Part shown: positions 35,286 to 43,569 of the stretch, one piece after another
Layout: every line of letters starts with the position of its first letter
Numbering within the stretch: the stretch's first letter is position 1
Assembly: GCF_014207535.1 (NCBI RefSeq)
Contig: NZ_JACHGK010000007.1
Span: 152,831 to 216,830, forward strand
DNA length: 64,000 bases
Source of the DNA: Bacillus benzoevorans
Lineage (GTDB): Bacteria > Bacillota > Bacilli > Bacillales > Cytobacillaceae
Direction of reading: 5' to 3'
Translations under genes and position numbers: made by a program
Notes under the pieces: generated by a model
What the model was told of the DNA's origin: nothing
Databases searched by the model: none
What the model saw: only the letters and a program-made list of their open reading frames with translations

Positions 35286-35300
35286 ATGCTTTCATTTCAG
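35262..35300 (+). other. attR: right junction of the ytlA element
   Basis: The element-side arm GCAGTGCATTTAGTACC, ending at 35282, is an inverted near-copy of the left arm. ATGCTTT (35286-35292) follows and then ytlA resumes in frame as TTCATTTCAGGTACAGG. Confidence 0.7.
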
Positions 35301-35749
35301 GTACAGGTGATTTTGTGCAGTTATTTGAACCGCAGGCAAGCATGTTTGAAAAAGAAGGCAGAGGATTTGTCGTTGCCTCCTTTGGAATGGAATCCGGTCA
35401 TGTACCCTACACCACATTTATGAGTAAAGAAAGCTATATCACTGAGCATAAAGACTTAGTGGAGAAATTTACCCGTGCTATTTATAAAGCTCAAGTTTGG
35501 GTGAACGAACATAGTGCAGCGGAAACAGCAAAACTAATTGAAAAATATTTTGCCGATACTGATATGGAGATTATTGAATCTTCTGTTGACCGTTATAAAA
35601 CGCAAGGTTCCTTTGCTTTGAACCCGATTTTAGACGAGGAAGAGTGGAATAACCTGCAAAACATTATGGATGAAGCAGGTGAACTGCCAAAACGGATTGA
35701 ACATACTAAACTTGTCAATACAGAAATAGCGGAGAAAGTAATAAAATAG
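35290..35749 (+). pseudogene. ytlA: ytlA 3' part: ABC transporter binding protein C-terminal piece
   Basis: This is the rest of the binding protein, from about SGTGDFVQLFEPQASMFEKE to the stop. The sequence is intact with no extra stop or frameshift, so the break is due only to the element. A GTG at 35315 could start a fragment but has no ribosome site. The intact downstream reading frame suggests recent insertion or retained function through excision. Confidence 0.88.
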
Positions 35750-35755
35750 TGCTGT

Positions 35756-35826
35756 AAGCGGGGACCGCTCCCGCTTGCTTAAGGCACTTAAGCATGCACA
35801 CATGAATACACTCGGGGTCAGACCCC
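35756..35826. repeat. Three consecutive short palindromes between ytlA and ytlC
   Basis: AAGCGGG/CCCGCTT (35756-35775), GCTTAAG/CTTAAGC (35777-35793) and GGGGT/ACCCC (35814-35826, followed by TCTTTTT) stand in a row. They look like a small REP-type cluster. The last could act as a weak terminator or attenuator before ytlC. Confidence 0.5.
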
Positions 35827-35846
35827 TCTTTTTAGGAGAGCTGAAA

Positions 35847-36629
35847 ATGGACTTTTTGCGCATCTCTAATGTTCATCACACGTATTTTACAAAGAAATCG
35901 GCCGTTACGGCCCTGTATGATATTTCCATCGAAGTGGAAGAGGGAGAATTTGTCTCACTGCTTGGACCAAGCGGTTGCGGAAAAACGACCTTGCTCTCCA
36001 TTATCGCCGGTCTGCTCCAGCCAACGGAAGGAACGGTTAAGTTAGAGGGCAAACCTGTCTCGGCGGCTGAAAATGACATTGGCTACATGCTGCAGCAGGA
36101 CTATTTATTCCCTTGGAAAACGATTGAACAGAATATTCAGCTTGGCCTTAAATTAAATAAACGTTTAAATGAGGAGACGAAACAGTACACATTAAACTTA
36201 TTAAAGAAAATGGGGCTGCAAAATGTTGAGCACCAGTATCCAAAACAGTTATCAGGAGGAATGAGACAAAGAGCCGCCCTTGTACGGACATTGTCAACTG
36301 AGCCAAAGCTATTAATGCTTGACGAGCCATTTTCCGCCTTGGATTATCAAACAAAGCTCAATTTAGAGGATCTCGTCTTTGAAACATTAAAACAGTTTCG
36401 CAAGACAGCTATTCTCGTTACACATGATATTGGCGAAGCCATTGCCATGAGCGATCGGATTTTTCTTCTTTCCGCCCGTCCCGGCAAGCTTTACAAAACC
36501 TTTCTTGTACCGGAAGAATTAAGGAAGCTGCCTCCATTTCAAGCACGCAACAACCATAAAGTCTTCCAGGAGCTGTTTCAGATGATTTGGAAGGAGTTGA
36601 AATCCCTTGAAACCGAAACCGTCCCATAA
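35847..36629 (+). CDS. ytlC: ABC transporter ATP-binding protein YtlC
   Basis: This 260-residue ATPase of the nitrate/sulfonate/taurine importer family has Walker A GPSGCGKTT near residue 40, signature LSGGMRQRAALVRTL near 133, and Walker B LLMLDEPFSAL. The start is the ATG at 35847 behind AGGAGAG; the frame is open upstream but lacks a ribosome site. It overlaps ytlD by 23 bp. Its binding protein YtlA is interrupted, so the transporter is probably inactive unless the element excises. Confidence 0.9.
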   Translation: MDFLRISNVHHTYFTKKSAVTALYDISIEVEEGEFVSLLGPSGCGKTTLLSIIAGLLQPTEGTVKLEGKPVSAAENDIGYMLQQDYLFPWKTIEQNIQLGLKLNKRLNEETKQYTLNLLKKMGLQNVEHQYPKQLSGGMRQRAALVRTLSTEPKLLMLDEPFSALDYQTKLNLEDLVFETLKQFRKTAILVTHDIGEAIAMSDRIFLLSARPGKLYKTFLVPEELRKLPPFQARNNHKVFQELFQMIWKELKSLETETVP

Positions 36630-37422
36630 TATCAGCCTTCTCCATCAACAGTATCTCTACACGCTGAAAAGAGAAAAGGGCAAAGTCCGTTTTTACCAGC
36701 TTATTATCTTTCTTGTCTTTTTCAGCAGCTGGGAGCTGTCCAGTCAAAAGCAATGGATCGATCCGCTCATCTTCAGTTCGCCTGCGAAAATCGTTCAATT
36801 ACTTTTCGAAAAAATTCAGGATGGGTCCTTAATGGTCCATTTAGGTATTACTTTATCTGAGACGGTTTTTGGCTTTCTACTGGGTACTATTCTCGGCACT
36901 CTGTTAGCAGCTCTTTTGTGGTGGTCTCCCATGCTGTCAAAGGTATTGGATCCTTATTTAGTCATTCTAAATGCGATGCCAAAAGTGGCACTTGGCCCCA
37001 TCCTGATTGTCGCTCTCGGACCAAATTTTACATCGATCATGACGATGGGGGCTATGATCTCCATCATCATCACTACGATCGTGGTCTACACCTCATTTCG
37101 TGAAGTAGACCCCAACTATTTGAAGGTACTGCAAACCTTCGGAGCCACCCGGCTGCAATCTTTTAAAGAGGCCATTCTCCCAGCATCCTTCCCTGTTATC
37201 ATTTCCACCTTAAAGGTAAATGTCGGTCTCTCCTGGGTTGGGGTCATTGTCGGCGAATTCTTAGTGTCATCAAAAGGGCTCGGTTATATGATTATATACG
37301 GATTCCAAGTCTTTAATTTCACCCTCGTATTCCTCTCTCTGCTCGTCATTGCTGTTTTTGCTACCATTATGTATCAGCTTGTTGAATACTTAGAGAGGAA
37401 ATTAATCAAAAACGGCAACTAG
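36607..37422 (+). CDS. ytlD: ABC transporter permease YtlD
   Basis: This 271-residue permease of the SsuC/TauC type has about six membrane segments and the ATPase-contact loop EAILPASFPVIIS near residue 190. The start is TTG at 36607 with AAGGAG ten bases upstream, inside the end of ytlC. A terminator overlaps the stop. The ligand of the YtlACD system is not known. Confidence 0.88.
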   Translation: MKPKPSHNISLLHQQYLYTLKREKGKVRFYQLIIFLVFFSSWELSSQKQWIDPLIFSSPAKIVQLLFEKIQDGSLMVHLGITLSETVFGFLLGTILGTLLAALLWWSPMLSKVLDPYLVILNAMPKVALGPILIVALGPNFTSIMTMGAMISIIITTIVVYTSFREVDPNYLKVLQTFGATRLQSFKEAILPASFPVIISTLKVNVGLSWVGVIVGEFLVSSKGLGYMIIYGFQVFNFTLVFLSLLVIAVFATIMYQLVEYLERKLIKNGN

Positions 37423-37439
37423 CCTCAGTTGCCGTTTTT
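37408..37439 (+). terminator. Bidirectional terminator ytlD/ytkD
   Basis: AAAAACGGCAACT and AGTTGCCGTTTTT form a strong stem spanning the ytlD stop and abutting the ytkD stop. Confidence 0.85.
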
Positions 37440-37913
37440 CCCTGCCTTGCAGACCTCCATAATCTGTGTTACAGCTTGTTCCACAACTTGATCCTTCATA
37501 ATAAAACTAAACTGCTCCTGCCAGCGCAAGGATAAAATATCTCCGTTGATTAAAACCGGTCCATTCGTTTCAAAATAGTTATTTTTCGGAAGCAGCGCGT
37601 CAACTTCAGCAAAGAATATGGCTTTTACAAATGTGCCCTCTGTATGGGTTACCTCATACTCTCCAATCCATTGCAAGGATTTGACCTGAGCTCCCGTTTC
37701 CTCTTCTATCTCGCGCACCGCAGCTTGTTCCAGCGTTTCCCCCGCTTCCTTCTTGCCGCCGGGAAATTCCCAGCCTCTTGTTTTGTGCTTTGTTAATAAC
37801 CATTGCCCATAAAAACGGCATATCACCAGCACATGCTTTGCAGCTTGAGAAAAGGAATCCCGGGTACTGGAAATCTTAACTTGTCCGCCATTGTGATCCT
37901 GAAATACTTCCAT
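37425..37913 (-). CDS. ytkD: Nudix hydrolase YtkD (nucleoside triphosphatase)
   Basis: This protein of about 162 residues has a complete Nudix box, GGKKEAGETLEQAAVREIEEETGA (about residues 51-73, with invariant G, E, REIEEETG). B. subtilis YtkD hydrolyses 8-oxo-dGTP and related nucleotides and lies at the same chromosomal place next to ytlD. I take the ATG at 37913 behind AGGTGG; a GTG at 37922 is possible. Confidence 0.87.
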   Translation of the reverse strand: MEVFQDHNGGQVKISSTRDSFSQAAKHVLVICRFYGQWLLTKHKTRGWEFPGGKKEAGETLEQAAVREIEEETGAQVKSLQWIGEYEVTHTEGTFVKAIFFAEVDALLPKNNYFETNGPVLINGDILSLRWQEQFSFIMKDQVVEQAVTQIMEVCKAGKNGN

Positions 37914-37972
37914 AGTTTCCACCTCTATCTTTCAGCACATCTCATACCTTTATTATAGGTGGAAATGAACCT

Positions 37973-38308
37973 TTAGCAATCGAATGTTTCCGATCCCTGT
38001 TGTAAAATCCCCATTTCATTGATGGTTTTTCGAGCTTCATGATCTCCCAGCTTATAGACCATACCATATATCTTTTTTAATGCCTCATCATAAACATCAT
38101 TTTCCTTATCGAAATGATATTCTTTAAACGGGATATGGGCCCGCAAAAAATCTGCCGGTTCATTCTGATCAATGAAATCAAATTGCTCACGGAGCTTTCT
38201 AATTTCCTCATCAGTTGCTTCAATTTTGTAGTTCCATGTCGAGTCTGTGGCACTTTGTGTAATTTCACCACTGCCAATCTCAATATAATAGGTTTTCTTT
38301 TGTTCCAT
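37973..38308 (-). CDS. Conserved hypothetical protein, 111 residues
   Basis: This soluble acidic protein starts MEQKKTYYIEIGSGEITQS and contains EATDEEIRKLREQFDFID and a C-terminal helix region. No membrane segment or known catalytic motif is visible. It lies 60 bp upstream of ytkD on the same strand. I do not recognise the family with confidence. The regular codon use and start suggest a real gene. Confidence 0.6.
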   Translation of the reverse strand: MEQKKTYYIEIGSGEITQSATDSTWNYKIEATDEEIRKLREQFDFIDQNEPADFLRAHIPFKEYHFDKENDVYDEALKKIYGMVYKLGDHEARKTINEMGILQQGSETFDC

Positions 38309-38472
38309 ACTCTGCAGCTCCTAATCTGTTTTTTCCTTATCGTCCCCTATTTCTCCCCCATCTTATGTGAATTTTTTAAAAGAATATTGCATTTTTTCAT
38401 AATTAGAGGTCAAATTAAATATAATGTAAAAATTGCAAAGACATTATATACTAAAGGTGGAGGTGTATGATT

Positions 38473-38730
38473 ATGAAACTTGTAGATGAGCTTTACGAAT
38501 TGTATAGAGACAAGTTGACCGGGGATGAAGAAGATATCGATATGTTAGCGTTCGCATTCCTTGAAGAAATGACACGCGATGACTTATTACATCTTATTTA
38601 TGAGATGGACGAACAAGAATTATATAATTTAATGGGATTATACTTAATCGAAAACCTCAAAGTGAAATTTGCCCAAGAGGATTACGGCCAGCGGCGCCAT
38701 CCTTTTCCTAACCAGCGTAACCTTCACTAA
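38473..38730 (+). CDS. DUF6154-type small acidic protein
   Basis: This 85-residue acidic, helical protein starts MKLVDELYELYRDKLTGDEE and contains EEMTRDDLLHLIYEMDEQEL. The family is conserved in Bacillaceae without a known role. The ATG at 38473 is nine bases after GGTGGAGG; an ATG two codons earlier is too close to the ribosome site. It has its own terminator. Confidence 0.65.
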   Translation: MKLVDELYELYRDKLTGDEEDIDMLAFAFLEEMTRDDLLHLIYEMDEQELYNLMGLYLIENLKVKFAQEDYGQRRHPFPNQRNLH

Positions 38731-38765
38731 ATCAAATTAGTACATATATTTCAGCATAATTCAAA

Positions 38766-38796
38766 AACTGCTTCACCAGAGGTGAAGCGGTTTTTA
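38766..38796 (+). terminator. Terminator after the DUF6154 gene
   Basis: AAACTGCTTCACC and GGTGAAGCGGTTT form a stem with a 3-base loop, followed by Ts. Confidence 0.85.
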
Positions 38797-38939
38797 TTTC
38801 TATAAAGGCTCTCCTTGCTGTCCCGCGGACTCTTATAACTTTAAGAAAACCCCGATGTTCATGCTAATAATCGTTTTTAACAGGAAAAAATTTCATTTCA
38901 TGGTAAAATAGAATCATTATGTAAAGGAGGGATTTACGT

Positions 38940-39119
38940 TTGCTTACCACCATTATTATCTTATCGGTCATCATCGTTTTCGTTATATTGCTTCTAAGTG
39001 TTATCACCACCAACAAGGCTTATCAATATAAACATACCATTGATCCTCTGGAAGAAAACCCGCATATAGCAAGTGAACTGGATGAACAAAATCATGAGCA
39101 AAAAAATGAGCAAAAATAG
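38940..39119 (+). CDS. ytzI: YtzI-family small membrane protein
   Basis: This is a 59-residue protein from a TTG start behind AAAGGAGGGA. One membrane helix (about residues 4-24) is followed by the conserved cytoplasmic run NKAYQYKHTIDPLEENP, the mark of the YtzI family, and a Gln/Glu-rich tail. It lies 15 bp before the cardiolipin synthase gene, so the two are probably co-transcribed. The function is unknown. Confidence 0.75.
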   Translation: MLTTIIILSVIIVFVILLLSVITTNKAYQYKHTIDPLEENPHIASELDEQNHEQKNEQK

Positions 39120-39134
39120 AGAAAGGTTTTTAAA

Positions 39135-40586
39135 ATGATGGATCTTTATACTATAATTGTCAGTCTGATTCTTTTGTTAAACATCATTTTAGCGATTATC
39201 GTCATCTTTTTGGAAAATAAAGATCCGGGTACAACATGGGCATGGCTGATGGTCCTTACCTTTATTCCCATTCTTGGATTTATTCTATACTTACTCCTAG
39301 GACAAAACCTTAATCGGCAGCATCTATTTCTTTGGGAAGATCGAAAGAAAATCGGCATTTCACAGTTAATCGCCGAGCAGACGATCAATTTCCGCACAGG
39401 TAATCTGCCTTATGCAAATGAAATTATCGAGAACAATAAGGGGCTTATTTATATGCTCCTTGACAACAATGATGCCATTTTAACAGCCGATAATACGGTA
39501 AAAATTTTTACAGACGGAAAGGAAAAATTCAACTCCCTATTTAAAGACATCCGCAGTGCGGAGGATTTTATTCATTTGCAATATTATATATTTAAAAATG
39601 ATGATTTAGGAACAAAATTAATCAATCTACTAACGCAAAAGGTCAAACAAGGTGTAAAGGTACGCATCCTTTACGATGACCTTGGATCGAAATCATTACA
39701 AAAAAAGTCCTTAAAAGAACTGAAAGCAGCCGGAGGTGAAGTGGAGGCTTTCTTCCCTTCAAAACTGCCTTTAATTAATTTTCGGATCAATTTTCGCAAT
39801 CACAGAAAGCTCGTAATCATTGATGGGAAAATCGGCTACTTAGGCGGCTTTAATGTGGGGGATGAATATCTCGGGTTAAAAGAAAAATTCGGGTATTGGA
39901 GGGATACTCATCTTCGCATTACAGGAAGCGCGGTTTATGCAATTCAAACCCGGTTTATATTAGATTGGAACCAGGCTTCACACCGTTATGACATTTCCTA
40001 TTCGCCCAACCTTTTTCCAAGCGTCGAAACGATAGGAAATATTGGCATGCAAATTGTATCCAGCGGACCGGACTCAGAACTGGAACAAATTAAATACGGC
40101 TTTATTAAATTAATTTCATCAGCCAAAAAATCGATTTGGATTCAAACTCCTTACTTTATTCCGGACGCGAGTGTGATGGATGCCTTAAAGATTGCCTCTC
40201 TTACTGGCAAAGATGTCAGGATCATGATCCCGAATAAGCCAGACCATCCTTTTATTTATTGGGCCACGATGTCGCATATTGGAGAAATTTTAAAAACTGG
40301 TGCCAAGGTTTATATTTATAATAATGGTTTTATTCATGCTAAAACATTAGTCGTAGATGAAAAGCTCTCTTCCGTAGGCACCGCCAATATCGATGTCCGC
40401 AGTTTCAGACTAAACTTTGAGGTCAATTCCTTTATCTATGATGAAGGGATTGCGAAACAGCTGACAGAGATCTTTTGCCGGGATTTAGAAGTGTCAAAGG
40501 TGCTCACAATCGACGAATATAAAAAGCGCCCGCTTTATATCCGCTTCAAAGAATCCATTTCCCGTCTTTTATCACCAATCCTGTAA
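39135..40586 (+). CDS. cls: Cardiolipin synthase
   Basis: This 483-residue membrane enzyme condenses phosphatidylglycerols to cardiolipin. Two N-terminal membrane helices are followed by two PLD domains with HKD motifs NHRKLVIIDG (about residue 223) and IHAKTLVVDE (about 403). The family length is about 480. AGAAAGG precedes tandem ATGs. It is probably in an operon with ytzI and is closed by a terminator shared with luxS. Confidence 0.93.
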   Translation: MMDLYTIIVSLILLLNIILAIIVIFLENKDPGTTWAWLMVLTFIPILGFILYLLLGQNLNRQHLFLWEDRKKIGISQLIAEQTINFRTGNLPYANEIIENNKGLIYMLLDNNDAILTADNTVKIFTDGKEKFNSLFKDIRSAEDFIHLQYYIFKNDDLGTKLINLLTQKVKQGVKVRILYDDLGSKSLQKKSLKELKAAGGEVEAFFPSKLPLINFRINFRNHRKLVIIDGKIGYLGGFNVGDEYLGLKEKFGYWRDTHLRITGSAVYAIQTRFILDWNQASHRYDISYSPNLFPSVETIGNIGMQIVSSGPDSELEQIKYGFIKLISSAKKSIWIQTPYFIPDASVMDALKIASLTGKDVRIMIPNKPDHPFIYWATMSHIGEILKTGAKVYIYNNGFIHAKTLVVDEKLSSVGTANIDVRSFRLNFEVNSFIYDEGIAKQLTEIFCRDLEVSKVLTIDEYKKRPLYIRFKESISRLLSPIL

Positions 40587-40621
40587 TCTGCTTTCGCTTC
40601 CAACTTGAACATCACTGCATT

Positions 40622-40657
40622 AAAAAAAGAAATCGGCGGAACTACCGATTTCTTTTT
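40622..40657 (+). terminator. Bidirectional terminator cls/luxS
   Basis: AAAGAAATCGG and CCGATTTCTTT form a stem with A and T runs on both sides, between the convergent genes. Confidence 0.85.
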
Positions 40658-40695
40658 CTAGACACGATGTGTTTTTATAGCTTCCGCCTTGTTAC

Positions 40696-41166
40696 TTAGG
40701 CCATTACCTGCTTAAGTTCATCCTTGCTATGCTGCAGCCAATAACGCATTAATCGTTTTGCTCCTTCAAGCGTATGCATCTTTGCCTGACCGCACTGTAA
40801 TACAGTAGCTGCTGGTACTTCAGTTGCCTCTAAGCAAACCTTCATGGTTGCTTCCAGCAAATCAATCACTTCATCAACGGTCGGTTCACCGCTGACTACT
40901 AAATAAAAGCCAGTCTGGCAGCCCATAGGCGAAATATCGATAATATCAAAATCGTATTTCTCAGCGCATCCTCTAATATTATACGCCAGCAAATGCTCCA
41001 GCGAATGGATGGCATCCGGCTGCATATTCTCCTTATTCGGCTGGGAAAAACGAATATCAAATTTATTGACCACACCATCTGTTCCAACCTGATGAACACC
41101 ACAATGTCTCACATATGGAGCTTTCACGGCATTATGATCTAATTCAAAGCTTTCTACTGAAGGCAT
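40696..41166 (-). CDS. luxS: S-ribosylhomocysteine lyase LuxS
   Basis: This protein of about 156 residues is an iron enzyme of the activated methyl cycle that makes homocysteine and the AI-2 precursor DPD. Metal ligands are in HSLEHL (His54, His58), and the catalytic cysteine is in MGCQTGFY (about 83). AGGAG lies eight bases before the ATG at 41166 (MPSVESFELDHNAVKAPYVR), the standard LuxS start; in-frame GTG and ATG just upstream fall on the ribosome site. No S-box is visible in the leader. Confidence 0.95.
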   Translation of the reverse strand: MPSVESFELDHNAVKAPYVRHCGVHQVGTDGVVNKFDIRFSQPNKENMQPDAIHSLEHLLAYNIRGCAEKYDFDIIDISPMGCQTGFYLVVSGEPTVDEVIDLLEATMKVCLEATEVPAATVLQCGQAKMHTLEGAKRLMRYWLQHSKDELKQVMA

Positions 41167-41413
41167 TTTCATCACTCCTAAACATTTTTGATCACTAACT
41201 TACTATACATGGCTGCAGGATCCTTTACCGGCAGAACGAAGTCTGCACACTAAAATTGATTATATCGCAAATGCTCCATTGTTTCATCAACGGATTCATC
41301 TTTCTTTTAGACTAATGATGCGATATATGTTATTTTTATGCTGTAAAGCCAGCGTGAAATGATATTCAAATCGATCCCTGTGAAAATTTATTTAAAAAGA
41401 AGGCTTAATATTC

Positions 41414-41662
41414 ATGTTAAAATCTATTTTTATCGGCATGATAAAATTTTATCAAATGGTGATATCACCCCTAAAGCCACCCACTTGCCGCTTTTACCCG
41501 ACTTGTTCCCATTACGGACTCGAATCTGTTAAACGGTTTGGGGCATTAAAAGGCGGGTGGCTCACCATTAAAAGAATCCTCAAATGCCACCCCTTTCATC
41601 CAGGCGGGGTTGACCCTGTTCCGAATACATGGGAAGGTCTAAGGTCAAAGCCGCACAAATAG
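41414..41662 (+). CDS. yidD: Membrane protein insertion efficiency factor YidD
   Basis: This 82-residue protein shows the conserved YidD run YQMVISPLKPPTCRFYPTCSHY and later HPFHPGGVDPVP. YidD helps YidC/SecYEG insert inner-membrane proteins. It stands alone and is closed by a hairpin shared with the convergent carbonic anhydrase gene. Confidence 0.92.
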   Translation: MLKSIFIGMIKFYQMVISPLKPPTCRFYPTCSHYGLESVKRFGALKGGWLTIKRILKCHPFHPGGVDPVPNTWEGLRSKPHK

Positions 41663-41691
41663 AGAAAGCTGTACATACCTGTACAGCGTCT
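41661..41691 (+). terminator. Hairpin between yidD and the carbonic anhydrase gene
   Basis: GAGAAAGCTGTACA pairs with TGTACAGCGTCTC; the tail is T-rich. Confidence 0.65.
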
Positions 41692-41694
41692 CTT

Positions 41695-42258
41695 CTATTC
41701 TTCATACCCATTAATCACCAAGTCTAATTTACCCGTTTCCGGATTGATCAATAAACCGTGTACAGGAACATTTTCCGGTAATAACGGATGATTTTTAATG
41801 ATCTTCACACTATTGGCAACACTATCCTCTACCTTGCTAAATCCTCTCAGCCACTTTTTCACATCAATGCCGGAATACTCAATGGTTTCGAGTGTTTCTT
41901 CCTTTACACCGCGTTCCTTCATATTTTCAATCATTTCATCAGCCTTTAAACCGCCCATGCCGCAGTCATAATGACCGATGACAAGGACTTCATCTGCATG
42001 AAGCTGGTATACGGCGACTAAAATACTTCTCATTACACTTCCGAAGGGATGGTTAATCACGGCACCGCCATTTTTTATCAGCTTAATATCACCGTTTCTA
42101 ACATTCATGGCACGTGGAAGCAATTCCAAAAGCCGGGTATCCATACAGGTTAAGATGACCATTCTTTTATTAGGGAGTTTGCTGGTTGAAAATTCCTCAT
42201 ATTTTTTTTCAGCAACGAATTTTTCATTGAATGTAAGTATTTCTCCTAATGCTTTCAT
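41695..42258 (-). CDS. ytiB: Beta-carbonic anhydrase YtiB
   Basis: This 187-residue protein has the beta-class zinc ligands in TCMDTRL (Cys, Asp) and GHYDCGMG (His, Cys). The length equals that of B. subtilis YtiB. It starts at the ATG 42258 behind AAAGGTG; an ATG six codons upstream lacks a ribosome site. Beta carbonic anhydrases interconvert carbon dioxide and bicarbonate. Activity of YtiB-type members is not assured. Confidence 0.87.
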   Translation of the reverse strand: MKALGEILTFNEKFVAEKKYEEFSTSKLPNKRMVILTCMDTRLLELLPRAMNVRNGDIKLIKNGGAVINHPFGSVMRSILVAVYQLHADEVLVIGHYDCGMGGLKADEMIENMKERGVKEETLETIEYSGIDVKKWLRGFSKVEDSVANSVKIIKNHPLLPENVPVHGLLINPETGKLDLVINGYEE

Positions 42259-42367
42259 ATTTTGAGCACCTTTCATGTAAATTCATCTAAGTATTAGCAT
42301 ACAGAATTAAGACAAAATATGACACATTTTTACCTTGATTTTTTTTTATTTTTTTTGTAAGATTAGA

Positions 42368-42388
42368 AAATCGGAATGATTACGAATT
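42368..42388 (+). promoter_or_regulatory. Zur-like box upstream of the zinc-binding lipoprotein gene
   Basis: AAATCGGAATGATTACGAATT matches the Bacillus Zur consensus AAATCGTAATNATTACGATTT at all but two positions. A further half-like TCGGAATGA lies near 42430. Zur represses zinc uptake genes when zinc is sufficient. Confidence 0.7.
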
Positions 42389-42468
42389 ATTTTAAAAAGT
42401 AGTAATCATTGCTTCTTTTATATATTAAATCGGAATGAATTTGTTTTATGGGATGAGAGGGGAAAAAA

Positions 42469-43491
42469 ATGAAGAAGCTACTACTATTCTTGAGCCTTCT
42501 TCTGTCTGTCAGCTTATTTTTAAGCGGCTGTGGAGAAAAGAAAACTCAAGAAACAAAAACAGGGGGCAAGCTCACCGTCTATACAACTGTTTATCCGCTG
42601 CAATTTTTCACGCAGCAAATTGGCGGGGATGCTGTAAAAGTGGAAACGATTTATCCACCGGGAGCAGATGAACATACCTTTGAACCGACTCAACAGGATA
42701 TGATGAAACTGGCTGATGCCGATCTATTTATTTATGTAGGTCTTGGTCTTGAAGGCTTTGTGGAAAAGACGAAAGAATCATTAAAAAATGAAAAGGTCAC
42801 TTTCCTTGCAGCAGGTGACGCTATTCAATTTGAGGAGAACGCAAAGGAAAATAAAGCAGTTGGATCAGAACATGCTGCTGATGAAACGAAAGGACATACA
42901 GAAGAAGAACTTGCCCATGATGAAACTGGCAAGTCTGCTGATGAGGAACACGTTCATGCACATGGAGACATTGACCCACATGTATGGCTCGACCCGGTTT
43001 ATTCCATGCAAATGGCTGAAATGATTAAAGATGAATTAATTAAACAAATGCCGGAAAAAGAAGAGCAATTTATTAAAAATTACAATACATTATCACTTAA
43101 GCTTGCGCAAATTGATGACAAGTTTGCCGACATTGGCAAAAACGCGAAAGATAAAAAGATTCTCGTCTCGCACGCGGCATTCGGCTATTGGGAAAAACGG
43201 TACGGAATTGAACAAATCAGTATCGCCGGTCTGTCTACATCAAGCGAGCCATCACAAAAGGATTTAGCTGGTGTTATTGATACGGCAAAAGCGCATCATT
43301 TAAAATACATCTTTTTTGAGCAAAATGTCAGTTCAAAGCTGACTGAAACCGTGCAAAAGGAAATCGGTGCCGATGCATTGACCCTGCATAATTTATCCAC
43401 CTTAACAGCTAAAGACCTGAAAAACAACGAAGATTATTATACTTTAATGCAGCATAATATCGACGTCTTGAAAAAAGCCTTACTGAAATAA
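42469..43491 (+). CDS. znuA: Zinc ABC transporter substrate-binding lipoprotein (ZnuA/AdcA family)
   Basis: This 340-residue lipoprotein has lipobox LSGC and a cluster A-I metal-binding fold with ligand histidines in GADEHTFEPT and DIDPHVWLDP. A His/Asp/Glu-rich loop covers about residues 130-170, which favours zinc over manganese. The Zur-like box upstream agrees. No permease or ATPase gene is adjacent, so it must work with ZnuBC encoded elsewhere. A terminator follows. Confidence 0.9.
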   Translation: MKKLLLFLSLLLSVSLFLSGCGEKKTQETKTGGKLTVYTTVYPLQFFTQQIGGDAVKVETIYPPGADEHTFEPTQQDMMKLADADLFIYVGLGLEGFVEKTKESLKNEKVTFLAAGDAIQFEENAKENKAVGSEHAADETKGHTEEELAHDETGKSADEEHVHAHGDIDPHVWLDPVYSMQMAEMIKDELIKQMPEKEEQFIKNYNTLSLKLAQIDDKFADIGKNAKDKKILVSHAAFGYWEKRYGIEQISIAGLSTSSEPSQKDLAGVIDTAKAHHLKYIFFEQNVSSKLTETVQKEIGADALTLHNLSTLTAKDLKNNEDYYTLMQHNIDVLKKALLK

Positions 43492-43512
43492 TGAGATTTC
43501 ACGGCTTTTATG

Positions 43513-43556
43513 AAAAAATCAGAGCTTCCCTTCCCCGAGAAGCTCTGATTTTTTTT
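43513..43556 (+). terminator. Bidirectional terminator znuA/menE
   Basis: AAAATCAGAGCTT and AAGCTCTGATTTT form a strong stem with T runs in both directions. Confidence 0.85.
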
Positions 43557-43569
43557 GCTTTTGCTTCAT

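Larger units (their letters stand above)
30242..35289. mobile_element. 5,048-bp serine-recombinase element inserted in ytlA
   Basis: The element carries four genes, all on the minus strand, opposite to ytlA. They are a large serine recombinase, a small protein, a C5 cytosine methyltransferase and a two-domain PLD-family protein. Its ends are set by the ytlA reading frame and a shared ATGC. There are no phage structural, replication or conjugation genes, so it is a minimal integrative element, probably mobilised only by its own recombinase. It is more AT-rich than its surroundings, most clearly in the PLD gene, in keeping with transfer. Confidence 0.85.

Noticed and set aside
30242..35289. Prophage or conjugative element
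   Set aside because: There are no phage structural, lysis, replication, relaxase or transfer genes; only a recombinase and three cargo genes.
36418..36798. 126-codon minus-strand frame over the ytlC-ytlD junction
   Set aside because: It is a shadow of two well-supported plus-strand genes, with no family resemblance.
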